From Frigoriglobus tundricola (GTDB lineage Bacteria; Planctomycetota; Planctomycetia; Gemmatales; Gemmataceae): a stretch of 64,000 nucleotides of DNA. Made by a program: the position numbers and the translations under genes. The notes under the pieces are model-generated. The model was not told where the DNA came from, ran no database searches, and saw only the letters and a list, made by a program, of their open reading frames with translations. Below, in pieces: positions 45,723 through 54,219 of this stretch. The number at the start of each line of letters is the position of its first letter. Positions within the stretch are counted from its first letter, which is position 1. Location: positions 1,798,001 to 1,862,000 of the forward strand of contig NZ_CP053452.2 in NCBI RefSeq assembly GCF_013128195.2, in the 5' to 3' direction.

Positions 45723-48023
45723 ATGTCGCCCGTGGACCTCTCCTGCCCGGCGTGCGCCCGCGCCCTGCGCGTTTCCGGTGTGAAACCCGGTTGCCGCATC
45801 CGGTGCCCGCGGTGCGGCGAGGTCTTCGCGCCGCCGACCGCGGGACTCGACCCGGAACCAACACCGGTCACGAACTCGGCGCCCGCCGCGGCCCCACCCG
45901 CACCCGCGTCCGTTACTGCTCACGCGCCACCGGTCCTCACAGACGAAGACATCTTCGCCAAAATCGCCGAAGCCGACGATCCGGTCGCCGCGGCAGCCGA
46001 AGTGCGGAAGCCGAAGATCACGCCCGGCGAACCGGGAAACCCGTTACCGCTCGACGATCCGCCGCCCGCCCCGCCGGCACCCGCTCCAAAGCCGGCGAAC
46101 GCGGCCAGGAAACGCCGCGCCGAAGCGCGGGACGAGGACGAACCGCGTGCCGCACTCGCGATCAACCCGGTCTGGCTGCTGGGCGGCCTGTGTGTTCTCG
46201 CGGTCGGCGTTCTCGTGCTCGGCGTGTTCGTTCTGAGCCGGCACGTTGATCCCTCCGAGGAAGAAGCCGCAGCAGCCGCACGGCGTGAGCGCGACGCGAC
46301 CGCCCGCCGCGAGCGTGCGGACGATCTCGCGAAGCCCGCTCCGAAACCGGCCCCGAAGACCAATCCGCCGACCGCCGAGCCGGCCCGGCCCCATCCCGTG
46401 AACCCGGACCCGGACCCGGAGCGGCCCGATCCGATCATCGCCGACCCGATGCCGGTTTTCCCGCAGGTCCAGCCTCAGCCGCAACCGTTCGGTCCGAATC
46501 CGGTGTTTCCAAACAATCCGGTGTTCCCACCGGGCATGGGACTGCCCCCCGCCTTCCCGCCGAACATGGGGCTCCCCCAGCCGGCCTTCCCGCCCGGTTT
46601 CCCGAACCGGCCGCCCGGTCGTTTGCGCCCGCCGCGGCCGCCGGGTTTTCAGCCCGAAGTTGTACTCCCGCTCAACCCGCCCGTGCCGGCCGGTCCGATG
46701 GTTACCGAGGAGCGGCCCGACATCGTTCACCCGACCGCCGCACCCGCACCGATCACGCCGACGGTGGCCGCCGATCAGACCGAAATCAGGCTCCCCGGCC
46801 CGGTCGATCTGACCTGTTTCGGCGGCGGGGGGCGGTACGTCCTCCTCCGAATCCCGAGCGCGAAGCAAGTGGCCGTACTGGACGTGTGCGCGGGCAAAAT
46901 CGCCAAATACCTGCCGCTCCCGGAAGAGGGCGCGCTGATCGCCGCGGGCAACGAACACCTGTTCGTCATGGCCCCCACCGACAACGTCATCCAGCGGTGG
47001 AACCTCGTCACCTTCGAGAAGGAGCGGACCGTCGCGAACCCGCTCGAAGGCCCGGTGCGGCACCTGCTCGTGGGGCACGCCACCGACGGCCCGCTCTACG
47101 TGATCGGCCCGAACAAGGTGCTCGACACGAATACGTTCAAGGAGGTTTCCCTCGGAGAGAGCGCGAACGGGCGCGCGCTGGGCATGTGGAACGACGCGCG
47201 CCCGGCGACGGTGAACGTGTCCGCTGATGGCCGCGTGCTGGCGTGGCACCGACAGGGGGCCAGCCCGTCCGGGTTGTCCGCGCTCGTGATCGGCCCGACC
47301 CGGACGAAGTCCCACTACGAACACGTCACGGTCGGGGCGATCATCCCCGGACCGGACGGAACGCTCTTTACCTCCGTCGGGCTGTTCACACCCGAACTCA
47401 AATCCCTGGGCGAGAAAACCCTCTACCGGTACTGGCACCACGCTCCGGTCCCGGCCGCACACGGGAAGCTGTACCTGTCGGTCCTGCCCGTCGATGACCT
47501 GGCGCCCGACAAGCCGGCGCCCCGGGTGGTGCTCAAGATGGTCGGTGAAAACCGGGCACTGGGCGACCTCTCGGGCCTCGCCGGGCTGGGCGTCCCGCGC
47601 GACTTCAACGAGGCGACCGCGAAGGGGCTTCAACTGCACAACCGCCTGTTCCTGGTGCCCGATGCGAAGGCCCTCGTGGTGCTGCACGGCACCGCCGACC
47701 GCGTAACGATTCACGCGTTCGATACCGAGGCGGTGATGGCCAAGTCGGACTTCGATTTCCTGTTCGTCACCAGCAAACCGACGCGCGCCGTCTGCGGTGA
47801 GACGTTCACCTACAAACCCGAAGTGAAGTCGCGCCGGGGCGGCGTAAAGGTGAAACGGGACGCCGGCCCCGAGGGGATGAGAGTGACCGAAGACGGAACC
47901 GTGACCTGGGCGGTGCCGGCCAACTTCGCAGACACGTCCGTACCCGTCACCCTCACCATCACCGACCGGTCGGGGCAGGAAGTGCTCCACACGTTCACTT
48001 TGCCCGTGGTCAGCCGGCCGTAA
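45723..48023 (+). CDS. Zinc-ribbon/TM/beta-propeller-like membrane protein
   Basis: A 766-aa protein with no named family. Residues 8-31 are a zinc-ribbon (CPAC...CPRC) of the MJ0042-like type. Then come a proline/alanine-rich cytoplasmic linker, one transmembrane helix (about 148-171) and a long proline-rich extracytoplasmic stretch (PNPVFPNNPVFPPGMGLPP region, about 210-320). From about 345 the sequence is beta-rich with repeat-like units (GGGGRYVLLRIPSAKQVAVLD, NEHLFVMAPTDNVIQRWN), consistent with a propeller. A cadherin/Ig-like C-terminus follows (YKPEVKSRRGGVKVKRDAGPEG, VPVTLTITDRSG). Similar layouts recur in Gemmataceae proteins. Function unknown. Confidence 0.75.
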   Translation: MSPVDLSCPACARALRVSGVKPGCRIRCPRCGEVFAPPTAGLDPEPTPVTNSAPAAAPPAPASVTAHAPPVLTDEDIFAKIAEADDPVAAAAEVRKPKITPGEPGNPLPLDDPPPAPPAPAPKPANAARKRRAEARDEDEPRAALAINPVWLLGGLCVLAVGVLVLGVFVLSRHVDPSEEEAAAAARRERDATARRERADDLAKPAPKPAPKTNPPTAEPARPHPVNPDPDPERPDPIIADPMPVFPQVQPQPQPFGPNPVFPNNPVFPPGMGLPPAFPPNMGLPQPAFPPGFPNRPPGRLRPPRPPGFQPEVVLPLNPPVPAGPMVTEERPDIVHPTAAPAPITPTVAADQTEIRLPGPVDLTCFGGGGRYVLLRIPSAKQVAVLDVCAGKIAKYLPLPEEGALIAAGNEHLFVMAPTDNVIQRWNLVTFEKERTVANPLEGPVRHLLVGHATDGPLYVIGPNKVLDTNTFKEVSLGESANGRALGMWNDARPATVNVSADGRVLAWHRQGASPSGLSALVIGPTRTKSHYEHVTVGAIIPGPDGTLFTSVGLFTPELKSLGEKTLYRYWHHAPVPAAHGKLYLSVLPVDDLAPDKPAPRVVLKMVGENRALGDLSGLAGLGVPRDFNEATAKGLQLHNRLFLVPDAKALVVLHGTADRVTIHAFDTEAVMAKSDFDFLFVTSKPTRAVCGETFTYKPEVKSRRGGVKVKRDAGPEGMRVTEDGTVTWAVPANFADTSVPVTLTITDRSGQEVLHTFTLPVVSRP

Positions 48024-48047
48024 CCGCCTGCAAAATCCTGTAGTTAC

Positions 48048-48077
48048 TTGACACGACATCGGCCGCCCGAGTAATTA
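48048..48077 (+). promoter_or_regulatory. Candidate -35 box and weak -10 before DUF1501 gene
   Basis: A perfect TTGACA at 48048-48053 is followed 18-19 bases later by TAATTAT. It lies about 180 bases before the DUF1501 start in the 232-base gap 48024-48255. The -10 is a poor match, so this remains tentative. Confidence 0.25.
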
Positions 48078-48255
48078 TGAGGGTGTAATCCGCGCTCCGA
48101 ATCGCCCGGTGCCCTCCGCAACGCGCCTACCTTTACGCGCCACGAATACGCCCACCCGAACCGCTGCCCCCTGCCCGCCCGTTGACGCGCCACCGATTCC
48201 GAATTGAACCCGCCTGCCGGTGACCCACGCCAACGCGGCGACGGAGAACTTCTTC

Positions 48256-49608
48256 ATGACCAGCCCCCAACGCCGGCACCGGCCGTGCAAGGGCCCCACG
48301 CGCCGCGAAATGCTCCGCGTCGGCGCACTGGCCCCCCTCGGACTCGGTTTGTCCGGCGTACTTCCAGCGCGCGGGGGCTCGGCGCCGAAGGGCCGTGCCC
48401 GATCGGTCATCCTGCTGTTCATGTGGGGCGGGCCGAGCCACATCGACACCTGGGACCCGAAGCCGGACGCGCCCGTCGAGGTCCGCGGCGCGTTCGGGTC
48501 GATCGCGACGACCGTGCCGGGGCTGCGGATCGGTGAACACTTCCCCCGGCTCGCGGCCCGTGCGCACCAGTACGCGGTCGTGCGGTCGATGACCCACACG
48601 GACCCGGCGCACCTCTCGCCCGTTCACCACCTCATGACCGGACGGGTCGCAAAGAAGCCGAACTCCGACGCCGACGGCGCGAGCCGGTCGGACGCCCCGT
48701 GTCTCGGGGCCGTCGTGCAGAAGCTCCTGCCATCGGCCGCCGCGATTCCGCCTGCCGTTACGCTCCCGTGGGCCGTTTCCCATCCGGCGGCGCCCGGCGG
48801 CACCGCACCGGGGCAGAACGGCGGGTGGCTGGGGTCCGGGTCCGACCCGTTCCTCGTGACCGGCAACCCGAACGCACCCACGTTCGGCGTGGCCGGGTTG
48901 AGCGGGCCGGGCGACGTCCCGGCCGACCGCCTGAAGGGGCGGGCCGAGCTGTCCCGCCTGCTCGACCGGACCGGCGGGCCGAGCGACGGGTTCACGGGCT
49001 TGCAGGGCAAAGCCCTTGACCTGCTGCTCGCGCCGGCCGTCTCAACGGCGTTCGATCTGGCGCGCGAACCGGTGGCGGTCCGCGACAAGTACGGCCGGCA
49101 CGCGCACGGCCAGAGTTGCCTCCTGGCCCGGCGCCTGATCGAAGCCGGGACGCGGCTGGTGACGGTCAACTGGCCCGACGACGGCCAGGCGTTCTGGGAC
49201 ACGCACGGGAACAACTTCCCCGCGCTCCAAACGCGGCTGATGCCGCCAGCGGACGTCGCCTTCGCGGCCCTGCTGGACGACCTGACCGCGCGCGGGTTGC
49301 TCGACGAAACGTTGGTGGTGTGGGTGGGCGAGTTCGGCCGGACGCCACGCGTGGAGAGCGGCGGGCGCCAGCACTGGCCGAAGTGCTATTCGGCGGTTCT
49401 GGCGGGCGGCGGCGTCCGGGGCGGGGCGGTTTACGGATCGAGCGACAAAATCGGAGCACAACCGGCAACCAACCCGGTGTCGCCCCCCGACCTCACCGCG
49501 ACCATCTATCACGCGCTGGGAATCGATCCGGAGACCGAGATCAACGACCCAACGGGCCGCCCCTGGAAGCTGGCCGACGGGGCGCCGATCCGGCAATTGT
49601 TCGGGTGA
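48256..49608 (+). CDS. DUF1501 family protein (Tat-exported)
   Basis: A 450-aa DUF1501 protein with a twin-arginine signal (TRREMLRVGALAPLGLGLSG). The usual landmarks are SVILLFMWGGPSHIDTWDPK, GRHAHGQSCLLARRLIEAG, VVWVGEFGRTPRVE and the C-terminal ATIYHALGIDPETEIND. Although the family fold is sulfatase/phosphatase-like, the enzymatic activity is not established. ATG 48256 follows GGAG with a nine-base spacer and is preferred to GTG 48220. It has no adjacent DUF1553 partner. A family C hairpin follows 38 bases after its stop. Confidence 0.9.
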   Translation: MTSPQRRHRPCKGPTRREMLRVGALAPLGLGLSGVLPARGGSAPKGRARSVILLFMWGGPSHIDTWDPKPDAPVEVRGAFGSIATTVPGLRIGEHFPRLAARAHQYAVVRSMTHTDPAHLSPVHHLMTGRVAKKPNSDADGASRSDAPCLGAVVQKLLPSAAAIPPAVTLPWAVSHPAAPGGTAPGQNGGWLGSGSDPFLVTGNPNAPTFGVAGLSGPGDVPADRLKGRAELSRLLDRTGGPSDGFTGLQGKALDLLLAPAVSTAFDLAREPVAVRDKYGRHAHGQSCLLARRLIEAGTRLVTVNWPDDGQAFWDTHGNNFPALQTRLMPPADVAFAALLDDLTARGLLDETLVVWVGEFGRTPRVESGGRQHWPKCYSAVLAGGGVRGGAVYGSSDKIGAQPATNPVSPPDLTATIYHALGIDPETEINDPTGRPWKLADGAPIRQLFG

Positions 49609-49646
49609 GCGGTGCGAAATGCCACGAGAGCAGCGAACCCGAAGAC

Positions 49647-49713
49647 AGCGGCGCGGCGTGAGCCCGCCGGTGCCACGCCACACGAAGCACCGGCGGGCTC
49701 ACGCCGCGCCACT
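49647..49713. repeat. Near-perfect 27-bp hairpin (family C)
   Basis: Arms 49647-49673 and 49687-49713 match at 26 of 27 positions around a 13-base loop. The arm begins AGCGGCGCGGCGTGAGCC, close to the hairpin at 15499-15568. It lies between the convergent DUF1501 and DUF1573 genes. Confidence 0.85.
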
Positions 49714-49737
49714 CGCTCCCGACCCAGACACGAGGGG

Positions 49738-50730
49738 TCACTTCTTCGCGCCGCTCCAGGAGACAGGAATCGCCACTTCGCTGGCCGGTTCATCCAGCCG
49801 CACCCGCACCGTACAGCGCCCGGGTTGTGCCGCGACCGCTTCCGGCACCTTGATCGTCACCGTCGCAAACGGTCCGCTCGTCGCGTACTTCACCTGCACG
49901 CCGGGCATGTCGCTCTCGGCGCCGGCCACGCTCACCGCCTTGCCATCGGCAGAGCGTAGCAGCACGTTCCGCGAGCCCTCGGTCTGACCGGCGGCCAGGA
50001 GCAGCTTGACCTCGGCCGGCTCCGCGGTGACGGCCGCGGCGGCCCGCTTGAGGACCCGCACCGGGACCCGCAGCTCGGGGCAGTCCGCGTCGTCCGTGTA
50101 CAGCACCACGATCTCGTCGCGGTGCGCCGCCGGCGCCGCGGCGGAGAGCTTGATCGTCACCTTCTGCGCGCGGGGCCGGCCGGGGGCCGCATCGGTCACG
50201 GGTCCAACGTCCGCGCTCAGGTGCGGGGACGACGTCGCCGCTTTGGTCACGGTGAGCGGCTTCGCCCGCGTGTCGGTGACGACGAGTTCGTGGCGCGCCT
50301 CGCCGGTGGTCGAGAACGCCACTTGCGGCGGGGTCACGGCGATCTCGCGCGACAGTGTGGCGGTGATCTGAAGGAGCAGCTCGCCGGACCGGACCGGTGC
50401 GCCGGGCGTCTCGATCCGATAAGCGACCGTTGCCTGCCAGCGGTTCGGGCCGTCCGGCTGCGTGAGCGTGTTCACCTCCAGCGCCAGCGTCGTTTTTTCG
50501 CCCGGCTGGAGCGCGGTCGTACCGAGCGTTTGCCGCAAACAGCCGCAGCCGGCCTCGATTTTTGTTATTGTGACCGTTCCCGTTCCGGCGTGAACCAGGT
50601 CGAAGGTGTGAACGAGCGGCGGCCCGGCCTTCAGTTCCCCCTTGGCGGCCAGCGAGGTCTGCGCGTGAAACGCGGCAGGAGCGGGCGGCTGGCCGCAGGC
50701 CAGAGCCGAGAGCAGTATGAGGGTGTTCAT
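49738..50730 (-). CDS. Secreted DUF1573 family protein
   Basis: A 330-aa protein with a short signal peptide (1-20, MNTLILLSALACGQPPAPA). An N-terminal DUF1573 domain has TFDLVHAGTGTVTITKIEAGCGCLRQTL, where the GCGC motif is the family hallmark. Further Ig-like beta domains follow (LVVTDTRAKPLTV, VPVRVLKRAAAAVTAEPAEV), similar to ASPM/SPD-2/Hydin-type domains. It is probably an extracytoplasmic scaffold or binding protein. It diverges from the phosphopantetheinyl transferase gene, with 52 bases between their preferred starts. Confidence 0.85.
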   Translation of the reverse strand: MNTLILLSALACGQPPAPAAFHAQTSLAAKGELKAGPPLVHTFDLVHAGTGTVTITKIEAGCGCLRQTLGTTALQPGEKTTLALEVNTLTQPDGPNRWQATVAYRIETPGAPVRSGELLLQITATLSREIAVTPPQVAFSTTGEARHELVVTDTRAKPLTVTKAATSSPHLSADVGPVTDAAPGRPRAQKVTIKLSAAAPAAHRDEIVVLYTDDADCPELRVPVRVLKRAAAAVTAEPAEVKLLLAAGQTEGSRNVLLRSADGKAVSVAGAESDMPGVQVKYATSGPFATVTIKVPEAVAAQPGRCTVRVRLDEPASEVAIPVSWSGAKK

Positions 50731-50782
50731 GACCGCGTCGAATAGCGTTTCCCGGCGCCGATTCCAAGAGCAAAGCGACGAA

Positions 50783-51550
50783 ATGACTCGCGGAGCCGGG
50801 CCGGATTGTGTGCGCGTGCGCGTGGAACGCTGCCCGACGGCGTTCGCCCGTCGCCCGCACCCGGACGAGGTGTTCGCATGGGTCGTCGATCTGTGCCGCC
50901 CGCCGGTTCACCCCGACGAGCTGTTCCGGAGGCTCACCCCAGACGAACAGGCCCGCGCGCTCCGGTACAAGATCGCGAAGGCGCGCGAGCAGTTCGTGAT
51001 CGGCCGCGGCTTGCTCCGCGGCCTCCTCGCCGACCACCTCGGGATCGATCCCGTCGCCGTCCCGCTCGATTATCTGCCGTCCGGAAAGCCCGTCCTCACG
51101 CAACGTGCCGTTCAGCTGCACTTCAACGTGACACACACGGACGGCATCCTGGTACTGGCCGCGGGTCACCGGCGGGTAGGGGTGGACGTGGAGCGCGTGC
51201 GCCCGATGCCCGACGCCGACGGACTCGTGGGGCGCTACTTCTCGCCGGCCGAGGCGGCGGCGTTCCGCGCACTACCGGAGTGCCACCGGGAGGCGGGGTT
51301 CTTCCGCGGGTGGACCTGCAAAGAGGCGGTCATCAAGGCGGCCGGCGCGACGGTCGGGTGTCTGGCCGATTTCGACGTGGAACTGCACCCCGAACGGCCG
51401 CCCCGCGTCAACGCCGTGCGCGACCCGCAACTCGCCGGACCGGGCTGGGCGCTGGTCGAGTGGGTCACGGCGGAGCGTGTGGCGGTCGCGCTGGCCGTGG
51501 AAGGTGAGCCGGAATTACGCGTAACGCGCGGCGACCTCGATGTGGAATAA
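50783..51550 (+). CDS. 4'-phosphopantetheinyl transferase, Sfp type
   Basis: A 255-aa enzyme that moves the phosphopantetheine arm of CoA onto a serine of acyl or peptidyl carrier proteins. The three Sfp-type motifs are visible: LPSGKPVL, then RRVGVDVERVRP (magnesium-binding Asp and Glu) and FFRGWTCKEAVIKAAG. Its carrier protein (fatty acid, polyketide or nonribosomal peptide synthase) is not in this window; its range could be broad. ATG 50783 is preferred because the additional 22 upstream residues overlap the divergent DUF1573 gene. Family A repeat copy 51592-51610 lies downstream. Confidence 0.9.
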   Translation: MTRGAGPDCVRVRVERCPTAFARRPHPDEVFAWVVDLCRPPVHPDELFRRLTPDEQARALRYKIAKAREQFVIGRGLLRGLLADHLGIDPVAVPLDYLPSGKPVLTQRAVQLHFNVTHTDGILVLAAGHRRVGVDVERVRPMPDADGLVGRYFSPAEAAAFRALPECHREAGFFRGWTCKEAVIKAAGATVGCLADFDVELHPERPPRVNAVRDPQLAGPGWALVEWVTAERVAVALAVEGEPELRVTRGDLDVE

Positions 51551-51591
51551 CCGGTGGCGGAAAGAGCGGGTGGGAGGTCTCTCATAGTCGT

Positions 51592-51610
51592 CATCACGCT
51601 CCGCGTGATG
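51592..51610. repeat. Palindromic 19-mer (family A, half copy)
   Basis: CATCACGCTCCGCGTGATG, the same near-palindrome as at 3829-3847 and 3899-3917. The identity extends to about 28 of 30 bases with the left arm at 3827. Here only one arm is present. Confidence 0.75.
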
Positions 51611-51769
51611 TCCGCTCAGGTCGGAGGTGCGTCGCTCACTTCACAGCCGCGTGAGGCCAGAGGCGCCACTGCGACCCCGGACCGGCGCCGCTTCTAAACG
51701 CACAGCGGTCCGCGGAACCAGAGTTCCGTGGACCGCCGAATAACTCACTCCGGAACGAGCCCGTTTACG

Positions 51770-53341
51770 TTACGGATTGGGCGGCGTGGCCGGGGCGCCC
51801 ACACCCACGTTGCTCAGGTACGGGGCCGTCGCCTGGTTGATCTTGCTGTCGGTCACGTCGAGCCGGAACTTGTACCCCATGCGGCTGAAGAAGTCGCGGA
51901 AGTTGATCGACCCGACGCCCTTCTGCCGGCCCTCGCCGATGGCGGTGTTGATCGCGCCCAGGAGCTTCGTTTTCTCTTCGCGGTTCGGGTCGGTCCCGGT
52001 GTTGATGGGCATGTACCCTTCAACGATGTAACGGGTCCGCTCGGTCACCTCCCCGACCCAGGCCCGCTTCTTCATGTCGTAATACGCGTCCACCGGGATG
52101 CCCATCCGGGTGAGGTCGCGGACCACACTGACGATGTCGTCGGAGCCGTCGCCGTTGATGTCGAAGATGCCGATCAGGGCAATGTGATCGGCCACGCCCT
52201 TGCGCCACGCCGAGTTGTAGATCAGGTCGCCGACGGTGACCCCGTCGCGGATCGGGTCGGATTCCGAGCCCGGCTGGACGCGGGCCAGAGACTGCGTCGG
52301 GCCGATCACTTCGTACACCTCGATCGTGCCACGGGGCACGAACGTCTCGACGGACTTGAACCCGCCCTTGCCGTCGGGCTGCCGCAGCGCGCGCATCCGG
52401 GACTGCCGGCCCTTCTCCGGGAAATCGGGCGGCAACGCGGTGAACGTCAGCCCCGGGCGGACGCCGGCCGCCGAACCCAGGTTGATCTCGACCACGCCCT
52501 CCGGGAGCCTCCGGACGATCTTGCCCTGGGGCTCGTCGAAACCGACGTTCCCGCGCTCGCGCTGTGTGTTGGCTTCAACGAGGCGCTGGTTGAGCTCGTT
52601 GAGCGATTCGATTCGCTGCTCGGTCCTGCGGATCTTCGCCTCAACGGCCTCCTTCTCTGCGGTCAAATCACTGAGTTTCTTATTCGCCTCGTTCTCTCTG
52701 GTCTCATACAGTTTGGTGCGGGCATCGAACCCGTCCGTGACCCCTTTCAGCTTCGCTTGGAAGTCGGCCGGCAACCGCGTGATCTCGGCCGAGAACGTCT
52801 TCTGGATGCCGGCCAGGGTCGCCGCCGCCGCTTTCATCGTCTCGATTTGCTCGTTGTATGCTTTGTTCTTAAGATCGGCAGATTTCAGCGTCTCTTCGTA
52901 CTTCCGGTTGATCTTGGCGATCTGATCCGCCAGCCCTTCCGCGGGCGGCGAGTCCGCCTTCTTATTGGCGTCCGTCTTCCAGAACTGGAATTCCGCCGGC
53001 AGTTCGCCGCCGCCGAGCTTCTTCGCCAGTGCCTCGTTGAGCTTGATCACCTCCGTGGAGATCACGTTCCCGGCGGCGCGCTCGGCGTCGATGGTGCTCT
53101 TGTCGTCGGCTTCACCCTCGTAGCCGATCCAGAGCCGGTAAACGCGGGCCTTCAGTTCGGCGTCGCGGGCCGTTTCCTTGAACTTCTTGGTGTCGGCCTC
53201 GGCCTTCGTCTTATCGGCCTTCGCTTGCTCGATGTCCGCGAAGGCCAGGTACCACATCACCCCGAACGCAATGGTGGTCAGGATGAAGAACACCAGCGCG
53301 AAGATGAGCGGTACGTTCGTTTCTTTGGGCTTGGTAGCCAT
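51770..53341 (-). CDS. Coiled-coil membrane protein with BRCT-like C-terminus
   Basis: A 523-aa protein with a short cytoplasmic start, one transmembrane helix (about 11-33, PLIFALVFFILTTIAFGVMW) and long coiled coils (36-65 and about 130-255, with EKEAVEAKIRRTEQRIESLNEL). A beta-rich domain follows (GKIVRRLPEGVVEINLGSAAG, about 270-375). Then comes a segment IALIGIFDINGDGSDDIVSVV...VGEVTERTRYIV (about 383-443) that resembles a BRCT fold. It recalls MreC-like or flagellar-T-like surface organisation proteins but matches neither well. Conserved in planctomycetes as far as I recall; function unknown. Residues 480-510 contain INFRDFFSRMGYKFRLDV. Confidence 0.75.
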   Translation of the reverse strand: MATKPKETNVPLIFALVFFILTTIAFGVMWYLAFADIEQAKADKTKAEADTKKFKETARDAELKARVYRLWIGYEGEADDKSTIDAERAAGNVISTEVIKLNEALAKKLGGGELPAEFQFWKTDANKKADSPPAEGLADQIAKINRKYEETLKSADLKNKAYNEQIETMKAAAATLAGIQKTFSAEITRLPADFQAKLKGVTDGFDARTKLYETRENEANKKLSDLTAEKEAVEAKIRRTEQRIESLNELNQRLVEANTQRERGNVGFDEPQGKIVRRLPEGVVEINLGSAAGVRPGLTFTALPPDFPEKGRQSRMRALRQPDGKGGFKSVETFVPRGTIEVYEVIGPTQSLARVQPGSESDPIRDGVTVGDLIYNSAWRKGVADHIALIGIFDINGDGSDDIVSVVRDLTRMGIPVDAYYDMKKRAWVGEVTERTRYIVEGYMPINTGTDPNREEKTKLLGAINTAIGEGRQKGVGSINFRDFFSRMGYKFRLDVTDSKINQATAPYLSNVGVGAPATPPNP

Positions 53342-53561
53342 AAGCTCCTCGTGCCGGGCGCGGGGTGCGGGACATGAAGTGTAATGGCGCGGGCGGGCGC
53401 ACGCCTGTCACTATTCTTTGAGCTTAAACGGCGTGGGTGGTCTGTCAACACGAAAGGCGCCGCAACTCGGCGCCGGAGCGGCGGTTGTGCGGACCGCGCC
53501 GGTCGTAAGAGCGTGCGAAAGGCGGGGCGAGCGAGACCGATCCGTGGGTCCGTGAATGCCG

Positions 53562-54065
53562 TCACGCGGGCGCCGCGAGGAGCCGCTCGATGTCCCCGGT
53601 CAGCTTGCTCGGTTCGGTGAGTGCCGAATACCGGCCCACGACGTGCCCGCTGCGGTCGACGAGGAACTTGGTGAAGTTCCACTTGATCCCTTGTGTCCCG
53701 AGGAAGCCGCGTGCGGCGCTCTTCAGGTACTTGTAGAGCGGGTGCGCCTCCGCGCCGTTCACGTTCAGCTTGGCGAACATCGGGAACGTGACATCGTATT
53801 TCAGAGAACAGAACTGTTTGATCTCTTCGGCGTCGCCGGGTTCCTGGCCCATGAACTGGTTACACGGGAACCCGAGAACCACGAGCCCCCGGTCCTTGTG
53901 CGTCCGGTACAGTTCTTCGAGCCCCTTGTATTGGCCCGTAAAACCGCACTTGCTGGCGACGTTCACGATCAGCAGCACCTGTCCGCGGTACGGCGCGAGC
54001 GTGGCCGCCGTGCCGTCGAGGGCGGTGACGGGAATGTCGTAGATGCTCGTGGCCGTCGCTTCCAT
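53562..54065 (-). CDS. Glutathione peroxidase family protein
   Basis: A 167-aa thioredoxin-fold peroxidase that reduces hydroperoxides using thiols. The catalytic cysteine is C40 in LIVNVASKCGFTGQY; the second landmark LGFPCNQFMGQEPG and the WNFTKFLVDRSGHVVGRY segment supply the conserved Gln and Trp. It is a cysteine (non-selenium) enzyme of the bacterial type that generally uses thioredoxin. No signal peptide is seen. ATG 54065 is favoured; the frame extends three codons further. Three tandem repeats separate it from the next minus-strand gene. Confidence 0.95.
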   Translation of the reverse strand: MEATATSIYDIPVTALDGTAATLAPYRGQVLLIVNVASKCGFTGQYKGLEELYRTHKDRGLVVLGFPCNQFMGQEPGDAEEIKQFCSLKYDVTFPMFAKLNVNGAEAHPLYKYLKSAARGFLGTQGIKWNFTKFLVDRSGHVVGRYSALTEPSKLTGDIERLLAAPA

Positions 54066-54080
54066 CGATCGCACTCCAAC

Positions 54081-54219
54081 GTCCCTCGCAGCCTGCCGCC
54101 GCGAAACGCGGCTTCACGGCCTCACACGCGGTCCCCGCAGCCTGCCGCCGCGAAACGCGGCTTCACGGCTGCTGCCCCCGTCCCTCGCAGCCTGCCGCCG
54201 CGAAACGCGGCTTCACGGC
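54081..54219. repeat. Three direct repeats of about 40 bp, period about 50
   Basis: Copies at 54081-54120, 54131-54169 and 54180-54219 are nearly identical (GTCCCTCGCAGCCTGCCGCC...). Each contains the hairpin GCCGCG-AAA-CGCGGC. The third copy covers the stop codon (54213-54215) of the S-adenosylmethionine hydrolase gene. The array probably grew by duplication of a mobile hairpin unit. Confidence 0.9.

Noticed and set aside
46044-48059. 671-codon minus-strand frame opposite the zinc-ribbon/propeller gene
   Set aside because: No motifs; the plus-strand protein has a zinc ribbon, TM helix and beta-rich domain.
54081-54219. Possible CRISPR array
   Set aside because: The repeats are only three, the 10-base spacers are partly repeat-like and far too short, and there are no cas genes.
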